From Zonotrichia leucophrys gambelii (lineage: Eukaryota > Chordata > Aves > Passeriformes > Passerellidae): a DNA stretch of 64,000 nt. Below, piece after piece: positions 1 through 14,013 of this stretch. How positions within the stretch are numbered: the stretch's first letter is position 1; every line of letters starts with the position of its first letter. Below the pieces are notes generated by a model. That model was not told the origin of the DNA. It did not search any database and worked only from the letters and a program-made list of their open reading frames with translations. The DNA lies in NCBI RefSeq assembly GCF_028769735.1, contig NC_088176.1:20831501-20895500 (forward strand), read 5' to 3'. The translations under genes and the position numbers were made by a program.

Positions 1-2490
1 TGCTATTGTTATGTTATTTAACTTACTTTCTGTGATAGTGTGGATGGCATGAAATCTCCACCCCGGTCCCCTTGAAAGATTTTGTGATGATGTGATGCAA
101 CAAAGTCCTATGTATAGAGGTCACCAGTAGTAAAATAGTCATCCTGTACCTTCATGAGGGCTGGGCAAAGGTAATTCTGTCTGCTGTGATCTGTATTTGA
201 GCTTAGCAGATGAGTGTTGAAAACAAGTTTGGATGACACCCTGCCTTTGCTAATACAGTTGTTTGTAGGGAAGGTGATGTTCTTGAGGAATGGGATACAT
301 TTAAGCCAATCAGCTGCCTGAAATCTGCATATTCATAATACATCTAATTATCCAGAAAGAGATGCTGAGTTACTGAAATTGTCACTTTGAACGGTTTCCT
401 AACGAGGGGACTGTCTTTTAAAACGGCAGGGGTTACATAGTTAGCTACCTATTACATTACAAAAAAAAAAGTTTTGACTGTTTTATGCAAATATACTGCA
501 TTACCTTGTATAAATGAGAAGGTAAATCAGCTTTTGAAAGCCCTTCATGTTTTTTTGAGGGTGGAGAAAATGAATTCTTCTTACAAATTTGCATTTCAAG
601 AAGTAAATAACTACTTGAAAAGGTGTGCTTTCTTTTAAAGATTGCAGTTTGATAAGCTAGAGATTTGAGTGTTAAAATGGCTTTATAAATTTTTGAAATT
701 CATCTTTGAATATGCTATGAACAATTGAAAACATACTCCAATTTTCTTATAAGCTGCCTTAAAAATGTGGGTTTTTTTGGTGCTTGCTTTCTCTTTCCCT
801 TCCATTTTCATTCACGTATTTTGATCTGTCTGGAGCAATTGGGGTGAATTTTTTAGAGCCCTGTGAGAGGAGAGGAAGGGAAAGCAAGTCCCTAGAACCT
901 AAGAAAACTATTGCTGGTGTCAGTCTTGACTTCAGAAGAAATTATGAGATTTGGCAAGACATCTTCTTGTGTATTTATGGCCTGTCTCTTTTACCAATTG
1001 AGCTATTCTGTGTCTGTCTCTAATAACTCCTAAGCTCAGGGGGCAATATCAGAACCATGTTTGACAGGGGAGAGAAAATGTGTAGGATAAGAAGTTACTG
1101 AAGGTCTCCAGCGAGTTCGGGGCTTGATAAAGAAGGGAGTTGTGTGTAGGGAAGTGGGGGTGGAACACAGACTTTTTTACCTGCAGCAGGATCAGGCCTG
1201 AGGGACTGGAACAGCCAATGTAAACCTCAGTGCAGGGAACCACAAATCAGCGGGTCCTCCCCTTCCACCAGCCAGGCAGCTGGGCTGGACGAGGTGGGGA
1301 GAAGAATGAGGGTGGGACGGTACTTTGAAGGGACTTCAAGAACATGGCAGAGCAGTAAGGCTGTTGATATAGCAAATATACAATATGCATTGTTAAGAAA
1401 CCAGGCTTCTTTATTAAAAGCATTTTACTTTCAGCAGGTATACTAAGAGGCTGCTCCTTGGATATGTTCATTACTTGCTGAAATCAGGAGCTGTATGCTT
1501 GCTCAGTCTGCACCTGAAAGACCTTAGTTTGTTTATGCTACATCTGTCCTGGAGTTTTAATTTTCCTTTTATTACTTGAATTCTCAAATATGAGAGTAGC
1601 TAGCTTTTTTCTTTCTTTTTAAAAATTTGCTTTTTAAAAACAAACAACCTGTCCCAAAGTCTCTGTTTTAACAGGCATAGATTTCAGTCTTCTTTTTCTG
1701 ATGCAATTTTTTCATATGATTTATGTTAACTTTTCTTCTTTCTGTTGCAACCCATCAGCTCTTTTACTATGTTTACTTGCAGTTGTAGATGTTAGCCCTG
1801 TCTAGCACAGACATAGTCAATGGCAACTTAAACTTTAGAGGTAACAGCAAGTGTATAATCATGTGAGGTAATGTGTCTTAAATTCTCAAAGAGAAGGCAA
1901 TTCTCTTCCTGGAGCTCTTATCAAGAACAAGGTTGGGATAAGACAGGATGGAATTAGACTGTGAGGAGCTGGCTTGAAGTGTTGACAGATTATTTCTGAG
2001 AGAAGTCCGGGAAGAAATTCAGAGGCTTAGGGATGTGCTGCAGTAGTGTTGGGTGTCAGTGGAGACTCCTGGGGCCAGGAGGGGTTTGGGAGAAGATGCA
2101 GAGAATCCCTGCTGGAAGCTGAAGTGCAGGAGTTTACAAGGAATTGACCAACATACTTTGGAGCTCCATGTGAAAGTTTTTTATGACAGAGATAAGTGGT
2201 ATTGATCTCATACTTGGAGTGTCTGTTGGGCTGAAGGTTGTACTCCTTGAAGCAGGTAGATGTTGTGGTGGTAGAGGTTGAAAAGAGATGTGAAGTAAGT
2301 GACTAAGTCTGTCTAGGACGTTATCTCAAAAAATATGAATAATGGACCCACTCCTCTTGCATCGAGGGTTCAGAAGAGATATAATTCTAGTTGAAAATCC
2401 CCTTCATTTTGTTTAAATAGTTTAGTAGAATATGTAACTCTTTCCACTTGATACAAGCAAATGGGAAGTTAGATCTTGGGTTTTTTTGCC

Positions 2491-2503
2491 TTTTTTTTTT
2501 TTT
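2491..2503 (+). repeat. Poly(T) tract (13 T)
   Basis: A homopolymer run follows GGGTTTTTTTGCC. It is low-complexity intronic sequence. Confidence 0.9.
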
Positions 2504-5500
2504 AATTTCCACTTGGCTGAAGTTTTAAAAAATTGCTTAGTGGTGAAAAGGACCTAAAATGCTTGAAAGTGATGATCTTGGTCAATGATAATCTTACTCT
2601 ATGTACATGGACCTGTAAGCTGGATGGACTGCTTTTAGTGTGATGTTTTTAGTGTCTTCATTTCTTGAATACCTGAAGCTGATGTGTTTCAGAAAGAAAA
2701 AATGGGAAAATTACCTTTGCGTTCTTCTTTGTGTCCCTCCTCCTGGGACAAACAGATCATCTGCAAGATCAAATACCTACAAGAATCTGTGTTCTTGTAA
2801 TTGAAAGCTGGAACTCTTCTGTGGATGTTTATTGGACAATGTCATGTCTCTATGAGGTATTAAAGGAATTTGATTAATGTATTTTATGATTTTATTGTTC
2901 ATGCTTTATATCACATTTTTTTGTAAGTCTCTATAAAATAATGTTACTTAACGGTGGAGGAAAAACCTCACATTATTCACCCCTCTAGGTTTTCTCAAAT
3001 TCCTCTTTCTTTACTATAGGCCCAAGAATGATCAGCCATACAAAAAAGTGTCAATAAACTGGGATGAAATTTCTGAATCACTGTAGCTAGGTATATGATT
3101 CCAGAGATACCTCAGTTTTTCAGGTTTTTTTTCTTTGATTATTTGGTCTGCCTGTGGGAGGGTCATTATGTTCTATTCTGTGACTGCTGCTGTGCTGTCC
3201 AGCTTCTGTATGAAATAGTGAAACAGAATGATCCCTTGTTTGAAGGAACATAAAATCCAAGGTACATTCCCACATGGAGTTCTCATGTTCAGTGTGTCAT
3301 AGGTCTGCCTCACTTAAATTCTTATTACTAGAGATTCATTTTCTGAGTGTAATGAAGTAACACATCACAAACTCATGTTTTAGTCAGTGTGACTGTGAAT
3401 ATAGATAGGGTGTTCATCATCAAGATGTAGTAGTAACATGTCTTTTTTAAAATTTATAATGTACAGTAGTTGTGATAGATTTTGTAAAACAGATATTGTT
3501 CCAGAGCATCCAGCTTCATTTGATAAATAAAGAGAATTCTTTAAAGATACTATCTGAACAGGATCCAGCATCTTTGTAGTGTAAATTCAGAAATCTTCAC
3601 TGATTATTGGAAGTCCCTTCTTCAACTTTTTTCCAGTTATCTATTTATTTTGACTTTTGTTTCCCAACCATAATTTTTCCTACCTCTTATATAAAAGAAG
3701 TTAGAACTTAGGGTTACACATTAGTGCCCTGTGTCACCTCTTGCATCTTGGGATGCTATTCTAACACTCTGCCTTGCAAAAGTAAGAATCCTTAATAGAT
3801 GGATTTTAAGGAGAATGAAAACGGGCCTCTTATAATGCTCCTCTGTTTTCTTTTTTTAAATAATACATCCTGTTTTCTTCTTCATCTGTTATCCATATAG
3901 CAGATGTGTTAAATCTGTAAGCTGGTTTTCATTCGTTACCTTGTTGTTCCACTATTTCTGAAAGATGGAATTGCTGGAGTTGTCCTGTTTCAGCTGTGCT
4001 GTGGCTGGTCCTGTCTGGGGAGCTCTGTCTTTCACTGTGTGCAGACACTGCACAAGTAAAGGAGGAGGGTGGAAATCTTGGCGTTCTCCCAGGAACAGCT
4101 TGCCTCTTGTGCCTTAAAAACTTCAGCGTTAGGGATGTTGTCCCAGACTTGACAACAGCCTTGATAGGGAGAAATTGCAGACTGTTGGAGAGTGGTTTTT
4201 AATATAAAAGAGAAGCTAACCAAGATGAAACCAGTCTGGAAGTTTTAAGGCATGCAAACTGATCTAAGATGAAGCATGCTGAAATTGGTAAGCTGGTTGG
4301 ATAAAGGAATGACAATCCTGCAAGCACTATCTTGACAATTAATGATATGAATTATTTTTCCTTGTTAAGTCCTTAGTAAAGTGAGGTAGGAGAAGACGTA
4401 TGCAGATGTTAAATTTTGCATTAAACTCCCAAAGATGCAATGAGAGGGAACAGAGTAGGGACATTTCTCATATTACATCAGGACTTGTCTCTGAGTACTT
4501 GGCGTTATTTAAAACAACTTTGTTGAACTGGATGAACTTTGATCCTAATGAAGAACATTTGATTGAATTAAGTGCAGACTTCAGCTGGTGTTTATCTTGA
4601 AGAATTGTTTGCAAGTGTTAAATGTGTATCTAAACAGTATAAAATTAGTGTATTTAGTGTATTATACGTTAATACGCACATTTCTGTTAGCCAGGATGTG
4701 TATGTTTACTGCTTTCCAAATTGTGCTTGATATTTCAATTTCTCCTAGCAGAATGAAGAATTCATTTGGACTTGCTCTTTCTTCCTGCTCTCTCATCATG
4801 CAAATATGGGTTTGGAATGAGGTGGTACAGGCTTGATCTTCAAGGATTCAAAGCAGTGTTAGCCTAATTCTTTCTGGTGCTGATAGAGTGGAAGTAATTT
4901 GCCCCAAGTACCCTACCTTGGGGGCAGACACTCTGCTTTAACCTTACCTCCTCTGTGGACTTTGCAGTGGAAAGGTGAGATTATGGCTGGTTTTGGGAGA
5001 TGAGGGGAAGTATCATGATTTTCTGATGTATAATGCTATGGGTTACTACGGCTCCGGAAATCAGACTTGGAAGGCTGCTTTTTTTGTTTTTTAAGTAGAC
5101 TGTAGGTTATCTCAGTCAGTGTTAATACATAAATGAAGGATGCTTAATTAAGCTGACTCACTGGAATTACATGCAGGAATACCAATTGGGAAGATGGGTG
5201 TTATGTATAATCCTAAAAACACAGCAGGAATTAGCCTTTGGGGAAAAGACCTTTAGCTAATCTGGGTTCTGTCTGGACAGATTGAACTAATGTGTTGTAT
5301 AGGTGCCTTGATATTAGTGTCTAGTTTGGATTTCCTCTTCTTCTGAATTGATTTTTTTCATCTGTCCCAACCTATTTCACTTAACTTGCCATTGCAGAGT
5401 GATCTGTGAGGACATAAACGGAATTCTTTTTGGACAGAACAAAATAGCTAGAATGTTCCAGGAGCAGGCCTTACCTGCCTCAGCTGCTGTGAACTCAGGC

Positions 5501-7940
5501 TGTGGGAGCAGACAAGAGCTAGTGTGACAGCTGCCCTGAAATACTTGTGCAATGCATGGCTACTCCTGAGGCCAGCTAATTGTCTGGCTCCATCTTGGCT
5601 CCACAAATAGGAGCTTGAAATGAGTTCTAGATCTAGGACTTGTTGGGGCAATGCACTACTATCCACAAGCTATCTGCATGCTTATATTGGCATTGTTAAA
5701 TCTTGCAAATGTGGGACTGCTGCCACTGGGCTCATAGCTGTTAATGCATTTGAAGCTTTTATCTTATTTGAAGAAAAAAATAAGTGAAGACATGGTGGAA
5801 GAGTTCACACTGTTCTGGGAAAAGAATAGCCACTAATGTTGGATTTAAAGAAAAGACAGAAGTCAGGACTGGACTGGAATGCATGTACTGCCTGTTAATA
5901 ATGCTTGTTTGTTAGCTTAGGGATGTCTTCATACAGTTAAGATTTTATAAAAAGTTGGCTCTTCAGGAACTGAATTTGGAGTAGTAATAGTTGGTTGCTC
6001 CTGTTTTTGCAGTTCAAGTTCTGCATTTAGGCTTAGCACAAACTGTTTTAATAGAGACTTTAACATCACTGCAGGATTTTTAGGTCTAATTTCTATTTTT
6101 AATTTCAGTTGCAATACTAAGATGTCAGAGTAATTGCTGCTTGAAAAATCAATTAAGTAAAACAAAGTTCATGGATATTAAATAGCAATAGAACATAGAA
6201 AAAATTGTTGGTAGTAGCAAAAGAAAGACGTGGAATAGTTGTGCTTTTGCACCACCTGGGTAGTGAGTGATATAAGCAGCATTGTTGGGGAGCTGCCACC
6301 TCTGACTCTTGATATAAGTGAGAGAAAGTGGTTTGAGTTTTGACAGAAGGGAGGAGGAATTTGATAGATGATGCATCTACTGTCCTCTCTGAGGTTTACT
6401 TTTTATTTTCATGTTCTTGTTATTTGCTTTGAAGCCTGTTAAATCATCTTCAGTTTTCTTGAACTGTTAGAGTACTAAGCTGTTTCTTTGGGATTGGTTT
6501 TGTGACTTTGGTTTTGAGGTTAAACTTGAGCATCTAGACTGAACCTTGATTCTCTAATGCATAGGATTTGATTTTTTTTGATGACTGTTCCTCAGCCTGT
6601 AATAGTTTTGGGTTTTTTCTATGTCTACCAGATCTTGAGTATCAATAAACTGGGATTTCTGGTGAGTATTGTTATTGTATCACTGGTGACTGAGAGAGAG
6701 AGAAATCAGTTCTATCCTTAAACTTCTGGAAAAAGTACCAGCGTGTCTCAAATTGTCAGTAGACCAGGCATGAAAAAAATGACTGACTTCTGGGGATGAG
6801 AGAGGCTGGACAGTACAGACAGTACCTTTGGGTCACTGTGGTGAAGAGCAGCACTTTGACCTTTTATGTGCTGCTCATGTGCTAAGTTTCAAAGGTTTGG
6901 AGGTAGAGGCTTGTGTCTTCTTGTTGGTTTGTTTGGGGTTTTTTTCTTAAACTTTATAGCTGAGCATTCTTAACTTGTTTGAATTCCTATCATAGTCATG
7001 GTGTGGTCGTTGTAAAATTCATTTGTTAGCCTTTCAGAGGAAAGATGTGCATGCTTATTGTAAATTACATGCATCAAATTGATTTGAAATTGGACCATTA
7101 GTTACATTGATTTAAAGTGCCAGAAAATTGATCTAAATTTCATAATTTAAGAATGGAACTAGTTTCTCTTACTTACATGAGGATGATTTATTTAGAGACC
7201 AACTGGAGCATGAGTACTTGTGTAATAAAGTAGATAATGGAGTGACAGCAGTGCTGGGAAAGAAATAAAAAGGCTATCACAGTTTGTTCAGGGAATAATT
7301 TCATTGTAACCTATTAAAAATCAAACATACCTGAATATTTCTGGAGTTCTTGTTAAAATGTGTTTCCACATACCATCACATTTTTTACCATTGCATTTCT
7401 TTTCCTTTATTTTTTGGTATGCTTTGAAGATTTGGCTGGCAAACATTCTGTCTGTTTAATAAAACCTTCAAAATAAAAGCCTTTTCCTGTGTAATAACTG
7501 AGAATGATTTGCTAGCATATTAGATTCAGAAGATGCTGATTTGGAAAATCAGGAAGTTAAGTATACTAGAAAGTTTGAAAAGATGTCAGATACTGAAGTC
7601 ACCCCGAGAAGCAATGGCTGGGGGAGGTGTGTGAAAGTAAAACTTGAACTCTTTTTGTTTCTAAACCTTTGCACCTGGTGATAATATTCTGGGTAAACTG
7701 TTAATGATGTGGCTGGTTGGTGGAGCCAGCAAATACAGGTAGGCCATGTGGAAATGTACACTGTTTTGTATCAAAGTGAAATTACAGAAACTTGGAGTGT
7801 AACAGTCTTCAAGCAACTTAAATACTGGATTACCAAGTGTAGGTGACATCGGCAAATACTCTTATGTTATCGGAAATTTTTAACCACTTGAGGCAGTTAA
7901 TTCTCTTACCTTGGATTACTTAATTAATGGCAAGAAGTGC

Positions 7941-7970
7941 ATTAATTAATTAATTGATTCATTCATTCAT
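7941..7970 (+). repeat. ATTA/ATTC tetranucleotide microsatellite
   Basis: ATTAATTAATTAATTG is followed by ATTCATTCATTCAT, giving a compound tetranucleotide repeat. Confidence 0.9.
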
Positions 7971-8982
7971 GTAGTGACCTCTGATCCATAGAGTGCTCTT
8001 AAACTTTAAATGTTTTTTTATACAACTGAACTTGGATGTCTGCATACTGAGCTTTTTGTTATTTGTCTTAGATTCTTAATGCTGCTAAGCATAACCCCAG
8101 GTTTGTGAAGGTGCCCTTTATGACAGGGGGCTCGTGTCGTAGTGCTGTGCCTTACTGAAGGCAGAAGTGGAATGGTCATGGAAATGTGCAAGGGGAGCCT
8201 GAGAACCAATTGTTTCTGCTAAATATTTTCTTGGTGCTGAAGGGCATGGGTGATGCATATGCTTTGAATTAACTTCATATTAGTTTCATCATTTTGGTGT
8301 TTGATTTTGCCAAAGTCATGTTTTTGACACGGGCTAATTCATTATTGTCTTCAGCAGGAAACTGATTTTTTGTTTGTTTAGTGTGAATGGATTTTCCTAA
8401 GTGTGCAAAAACTAAATCAGAACATGATGATCAATTGTGGTTATTCCTGTTGTGTTTCACTATAGTTTTGATACCTTGTATATGTGGAGAGCAGCACTGG
8501 TGCTAAGCTGTATGAATAAATAATGTGTGTAACTACATTGCCTGTTAGCCTATAAGAATATTTTGGAGAGACTAGTACAGAGTTGGAGAGCAGGGGTGGG
8601 AAAAAATGAAGAAAGGCATTTTGTGCCTTACTGTGTTCAGGTTATTGAAGCTAAGTACATTGTCTCAGGGAATTCAGTTAAATGTGTGCGTTGTAAGACA
8701 AGTTATGGCAGTTCTAAACCTTAAACAGTTTTTGAAAAAGATAAAGATGCACTGATTTCAACTTTTCCAAGTGAAGTTCAGCAGATACAATAAAAGAAAT
8801 TGATGAACTCAAGTGGAAATGAGAGGCAAAATAGTAGGTATGGAGATTGAATTTACTTTTAATAATGAACAGAGGCTGTAATTATTGATTATAGTAGGCA
8901 AGTAGGTCAGTTATGTTAATGTGTGTGCTTAAATTTGATGTTTGTTTAGATTCTTTGATAAACATGGTATTTATTTAAATAC

Positions 8983-9006
8983 TTTTATCTAAGTATTTAG
9001 ATAAAA
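8983..9006. repeat. AT-rich palindrome, 10-bp arms
   Basis: TTTTATCTAA (8983-8992) and TTAGATAAAA (8997-9006) are exact reverse complements around a 4-base loop. A second GATAAAAATA follows at about 9018. Confidence 0.85.
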
Positions 9007-10136
9007 ATATTTTATTCGGATAAAAATAGTGGTAAGATGTTTTAATTCTGGTAATGAATGAAGTCAGCATTGGGAGAGGAGATGGAGAGAATCAATGATT
9101 GTTCTTTAAGCTTTTTGAGTCTTCTTTTGGTGTTAGCTTACAATAAAAAGTGTTAAGGTCTTACTTCTTAAAGAATTTTTTTAACTTTTATCTGTGAACT
9201 TGCCGACTGGCTGTTTGACTTTTCTTGCTTGATATTAATTTAAATATATAATAAAGTTATTTATTCACCCATATTTCTTTAAACCCAACCATATTTCTAC
9301 TGGTACTAAGTTTGTTAATGGCCAAGAAGGTAAAAATGACTTCAGGATGTTGTTTATATAGTAAATGCATCTTTTAAAAAATTGCTTTCTAACTTGCATT
9401 GTGAGTAGTGCCATTAGTAATGAACATGATAGAGGGACCTGACAATGTATGAATTATTCACTGGTAGATTATTATATCTTTGTTGTTAGCATGCAAGATA
9501 ATGAACATAATTACTGTGGCAGTGTACTCAGGGGAATGTGTGGTTCTTCCCTCTGTCTAGACTGGAGTTACCATCCAAAGGAGCTTTAAGCAAATATGGA
9601 TGAGGTCTGGTAGCTGGGTTGCTGCTACTTGTTTCCCTCTGCTGCTTTAATAAAGGCATATGCTTTGTACACTTTAACCTTAAAGGTGGTTTGGGTTTTT
9701 TTGGGGTGAATTTTGGTTTGGTTTTAATTTTTGAAAGTAATAATCATCCTTCTGTTCCCAGTCTGGCAATATTGTGTACTGACTGAAAGGATCTGATGTT
9801 TAGTTGTAGCAGCTTTGGAGATGTACCCTCTTCTGTTAGAATGGTCTATTATAGTAAATTAGTATGAACGGTCTAATTGCTTAGGAAATCCAGGGTAAAA
9901 GGTTAATCAGCAATTTAACTTTCTTTAAAAGACTTAGCTTCTTATGATTTACGTGTCTGGAAGAACTCTGCAGGCATTAGTTTGTGTGCTCTCTAATCTG
10001 TGAGGATGTCCACCTGATCTTAAGTTAAGCTTTCTTGATAAACCAAGTACTTCTATTTTCTGTTTTATATTATGATAACATAAATTATCTGTAATAAGCC
10101 ATCCTAATTAATGTTGGTAAATCTAGAGCTCTGCTC

Positions 10137-10166
10137 CAATTACACACTAATCAATTATACACTAAT
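10137..10166 (+). repeat. 15-bp tandem pair CAATTAYACACTAAT
   Basis: CAATTACACACTAAT (10137-10151) is directly followed by CAATTATACACTAAT (10152-10166), with one difference. The surrounding 150 bases are rich in TAAT/ATTA cores. Confidence 0.9.
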
Positions 10167-13100
10167 TGAATTCTACTTAGCTTGATACAGTGCATCATTA
10201 ATCAGGTTCAGATTTAATACAACGGATTTACTGTATTAACCAAAAAATTGGTGCATTCAAGTAGGGGGAAATAAAGGAAGTCACTAGGCCAAACAGTGTA
10301 CATAAATACTTTCTTATCAATAATGTGTTACAGAAGATTTAATTTTTCCTGAGGGAAGTATAACTGAAACTAGTTCTTTGTGAACAGATTATTGTTACGA
10401 GCTGAAACCTCTGATAATATAATAGATTTAAGCAGATCATGGTGCTTGTTCTGAATGTTATACCTAATTATGTAATACATGCAGTTGCCTCACTTCTAAT
10501 GTTATTTAAATGATTAGTTATAAATTAAATGTGTAAATTCTGCCCAGACTTTTAAAGGCATTATCCATATGTAACTGTTCGTAGGAGTTTAACCTATCTG
10601 CTGTGCTTACCAGTGAGACAGACACGTGTGTGAGGAGCTGTCTGCACACTCTCTTTTCCTTCTCCTTGTGCAGGGCCTGGGAATGACTGAAATCTGCCAC
10701 CTGGATATACTCTAAAAGTTTGAATTGCAGGGTGCATTTACCTTCAACAGTAAAAGGTCACACAGAGCTAATATGGTTTCCTAAAGGACCACCAAATAAA
10801 GACATTAACCAGACAAATAGAAAATTCTTCCAAATAGAGGAGACAGTCCAGCTAACAAAACAAGGTCTGCAGATGAGATCACTTAAAAAACCTCTGTGCT
10901 TCTCAGAAATAGTTGAAGGGGAATAAGGGAGTTGAACAGATATTTCAAAAAATACGAGGTAGGAATTAAATTGAATAACAAACAAAGTTAAATTTTCTTG
11001 CTCAGAGGACAGTATGATAAATTCTCATGTATCTTTGCTGGAGAAAAGAGCAGGAAGACAATTAGGTTCAGAAAAATATTTTGGAAACCATTACTCGAAA
11101 ACAGGAATAAGAGAACGCATGGATAATGGTTGCTATCTTCAGGCCTGCTGTTATGGATAAAATGCAGGTTTGCAAAGAAAGGATTTGAAAAAAATACTTT
11201 TTTTGTGATTCTGCCTATTAAGGAACAAAAAAAATCGTATCTAGGACTTATTTTCTTTTGCTATATAAGCTCTTGGTTTCTCCACATTCAAGAATTGTGC
11301 TGATAACATGCAGGCATTAAATTCTTAAATCTGGATGGTTTGCAATAAGGGCTTGGGAAAATATAGTTATTTGTCTTATAAAATCTTAATTTGAGGTTTG
11401 TATGTGATGCCTTGATTGTCATTGCCATTGCTTCTGCATTTTCCTGCCCTAAATGTTTAAAGCATATTAAAATAATCCTGTATTCAGTTGAACAGCAGAT
11501 TCAGCCAATTTTTCCAGATTTTCAGATCAGCCTTTTAGAGCTCTTCAGTTTGCACTGTTGTAGCTTGATTTAGCTTAATAATCTTTGCCAGCCAAATCTG
11601 ATTTCTCTGTTGTAGGATCTAAACTGAAAAAAGAGGTAAGAAAAGGTCTTTGAAACATCTCTGAGTATTAAATACTACAGGTCTTCAGGATGTATCTTTG
11701 TCCAGCAATATGTTATATTTTCATTTTGTGGATGTACTTGTTCTTTCTACAAGTTCACAAATGCATGGTTAATATCAGTTCCAGTAACAATGTGATGATT
11801 GTATATGTCACACAAGGGTTTGCCTTTGGGAGTATTTTCAGTGAGGATGTGCCTCCTCATTATCTCTGAAGGTGATTTGAAGTAATTTGCCTTGTTTTAC
11901 ACTGAAACTGACCATCCACATTTATACAGGCAGTTATTACCTTCTCCACTAAGGTGACGGTAGCTGTCAGCAGTATGATTGTCTTGATAACCAGTGGTAT
12001 CTCCATGCCAGTGGTCTTTGACAATATGATCATACACTATTTTTTATGTAGAACTGTTCAGAGCACAATATGAAATGGAAGGTGGTTCTGAAATGACAAG
12101 ATGTCCTTGTGCATAGAGCATCTTACACTGTGGAAAAAGGGATATGTACATATGAATGAAAAAAGAGACAGAGGAGATCGTGCAGGTTCCTGTACAGCAG
12201 AACTGAAGAATCTCCTGGAAGATTGATTTCTGGTCTTCTGTGCAACTTTTCCAATTTTTACACATGATTCATTTTTCTCTTCCAAGTGTTTGACTTGTGA
12301 TCTAAATACATGCACTCATCCATACAATGTATTTTATACATATGCACATATACATACTACTTTCTGATAATTGGGGTTTTTAATTTTTAATGTTACTTTT
12401 GCTTTTATTACTGTTCTTGTATGACTTAAAAGTCAATAAAGTGATTTTTGAAGACTATTGGTTATCTCTGTATCAACTTCTTAGATATTGAAGGATAGCA
12501 TTTTTCACAATTTTTTAGTTACTAGAATGCAGGCTTTAAATACAACTTGCATTTGGCTCTGTTTTGACAATAGTAGTTAATAATGTATGGTTTTTGTTAA
12601 AGCACTCTTGAAAAAATATCTTATTGAGCTATTTGTGGTGTTTTTTAAAAAAGATGTTTAAGATTTTACATTCAGTTTAACTGATCACAGATGAAACTGT
12701 AAATTAATACCTCATGAGTTTTACTGACTGCAGGGCATTGTTTGTGATTCAAAGCTGCTTTGTTCCTACTCCCTAGGAAAAGCAAACAAATTAGGGTTCA
12801 CCATTATATCAAACTACTTATTAAAACTGAAGACTGATTTTGAATTTATTACTTAACTGTGACTTTTACTATAACCTGTTAAGAACATATTTTTAAAAGC
12901 CTAGATTTTTAGGAATTAAAATAAAATATATAAAATTGGTTTAAATGTTGGTCTTAAGTCACCTTGGTTGAAATTTCATACTTGAAGGATTACATGGCAT
13001 ACAAATGAGAAAATGTAAGGTACATCAGTTCAAGTTGGTTTTTTATATGTTTCCATTGCTACTGACTTGTGTATGGTCTTGATACAAATTATGTCTCTGC

Positions 13101-14013
13101 AGAAAACCTTCAGTCATTCTTACCTAGAGAATGTTTGTTTCTTCAACTTGCTTTTCTTGTATTTCCTGATGTCAGAAAGCATTTGTAGGGTGGCTTTTAT
13201 ATTTTTACTGGTTTTGCAGAATTAATGAATAAACATTGAAGAGGGAAATAGTTTTCCAATTTGAGACATTTTTCCTATGCTAATGAGTTTCTAACAACAA
13301 CTAAGGAGTTTCTACTAGAAAAAGATTGACTTTGCCTGTGGACAGAGTGGCATAATCAAGGTTACAGGGGAGTCACCCACTCTGTATAGATAGTGATGCT
13401 ATCTTTAAGCTCTCTACTCAATAATGCTCCCTTGTGGATCGTCTCACAAGGCCAGCAAAAACTGCATTTTGAAATGTGTTTCAATTGGGTACTACTGCTG
13501 TAGTGTGACAAACACCAGCCAGCCTTGGCCGTAAGAGCAAATGTGCTTTTGCAAGCAGTTCAGCCATGCTAACGTTAGTGTAATGCGCCAAGTATTCTCA
13601 GTAATAAAGCAGTGTGCAACTGTGACCAAGGCTGCTTAAACAGCTGAAGTGGCTCACCTTCCTCTGATTTTATGTAACAATGTAGTTATGCTCACATCCA
13701 CTCAGTTCAAAGGCTTAATTACTAGTATTTGAGACTAGAGAGAAGGACTGTGAAATACAACAAGCATTTCTAAGTATTTGTGTTGAAGAGTCATTGTTAA
13801 GATGTCCATCTTGTTTCTAGACATTACTTTTCTGCATTAAACTCCATTTTTTTCAATCTTTTCTTAAGAATTAGTTTGTGAAGAAAATGTTATTATCAAA
13901 TTAGTGGTAACTGTGAAACAGTTAATTACGAGGTAGTTAATGCACAGGTGTTTTGTTTCAGTGGCTTTCCTGACAAAGAAATTAATTTATGTGGGATTTG
14001 CTGTGTCAAAAAG

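Larger units (their letters stand above)
1..14013 (+). other. ADK: ADK upstream intron, distal part
   Basis: This is AT-rich, mostly unique sequence with no supported exon, RNA gene or well-preserved transposon. The T-rich plus strand fits a non-template intron strand. Short open frames of 60-85 codons occur on both strands but show no recognisable protein, no splice context and no codon bias. The block holds a poly(T) tract (2491-2503), ATTA/ATTC tetranucleotides (7941-7970), a small palindrome (8983-9006) and a 15-bp tandem pair (10137-10166). The intron extends beyond the window's left edge, so its full length is unknown. Confidence 0.75.

Noticed and set aside
3050..3065. AATAAA polyadenylation-like signals (here, near 6643 and at many other sites).
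   Set aside because: AATAAA is frequent by chance in AT-rich intron, and none follows a supported terminal exon.
3021..3085. Pyrimidine tract plus TATAG acceptor followed by an open peptide containing KNDQPYKKVSINWDEISESL, which superficially recalls the KPNDQ segment of the preceding ADK exon.
   Set aside because: Only N-D-Q agrees with the ADK exon. The rest does not fit the ADK sequence LAEDKHKEL, there is a stop, and no donor is in the right place. It is treated as a chance acceptor-like site.
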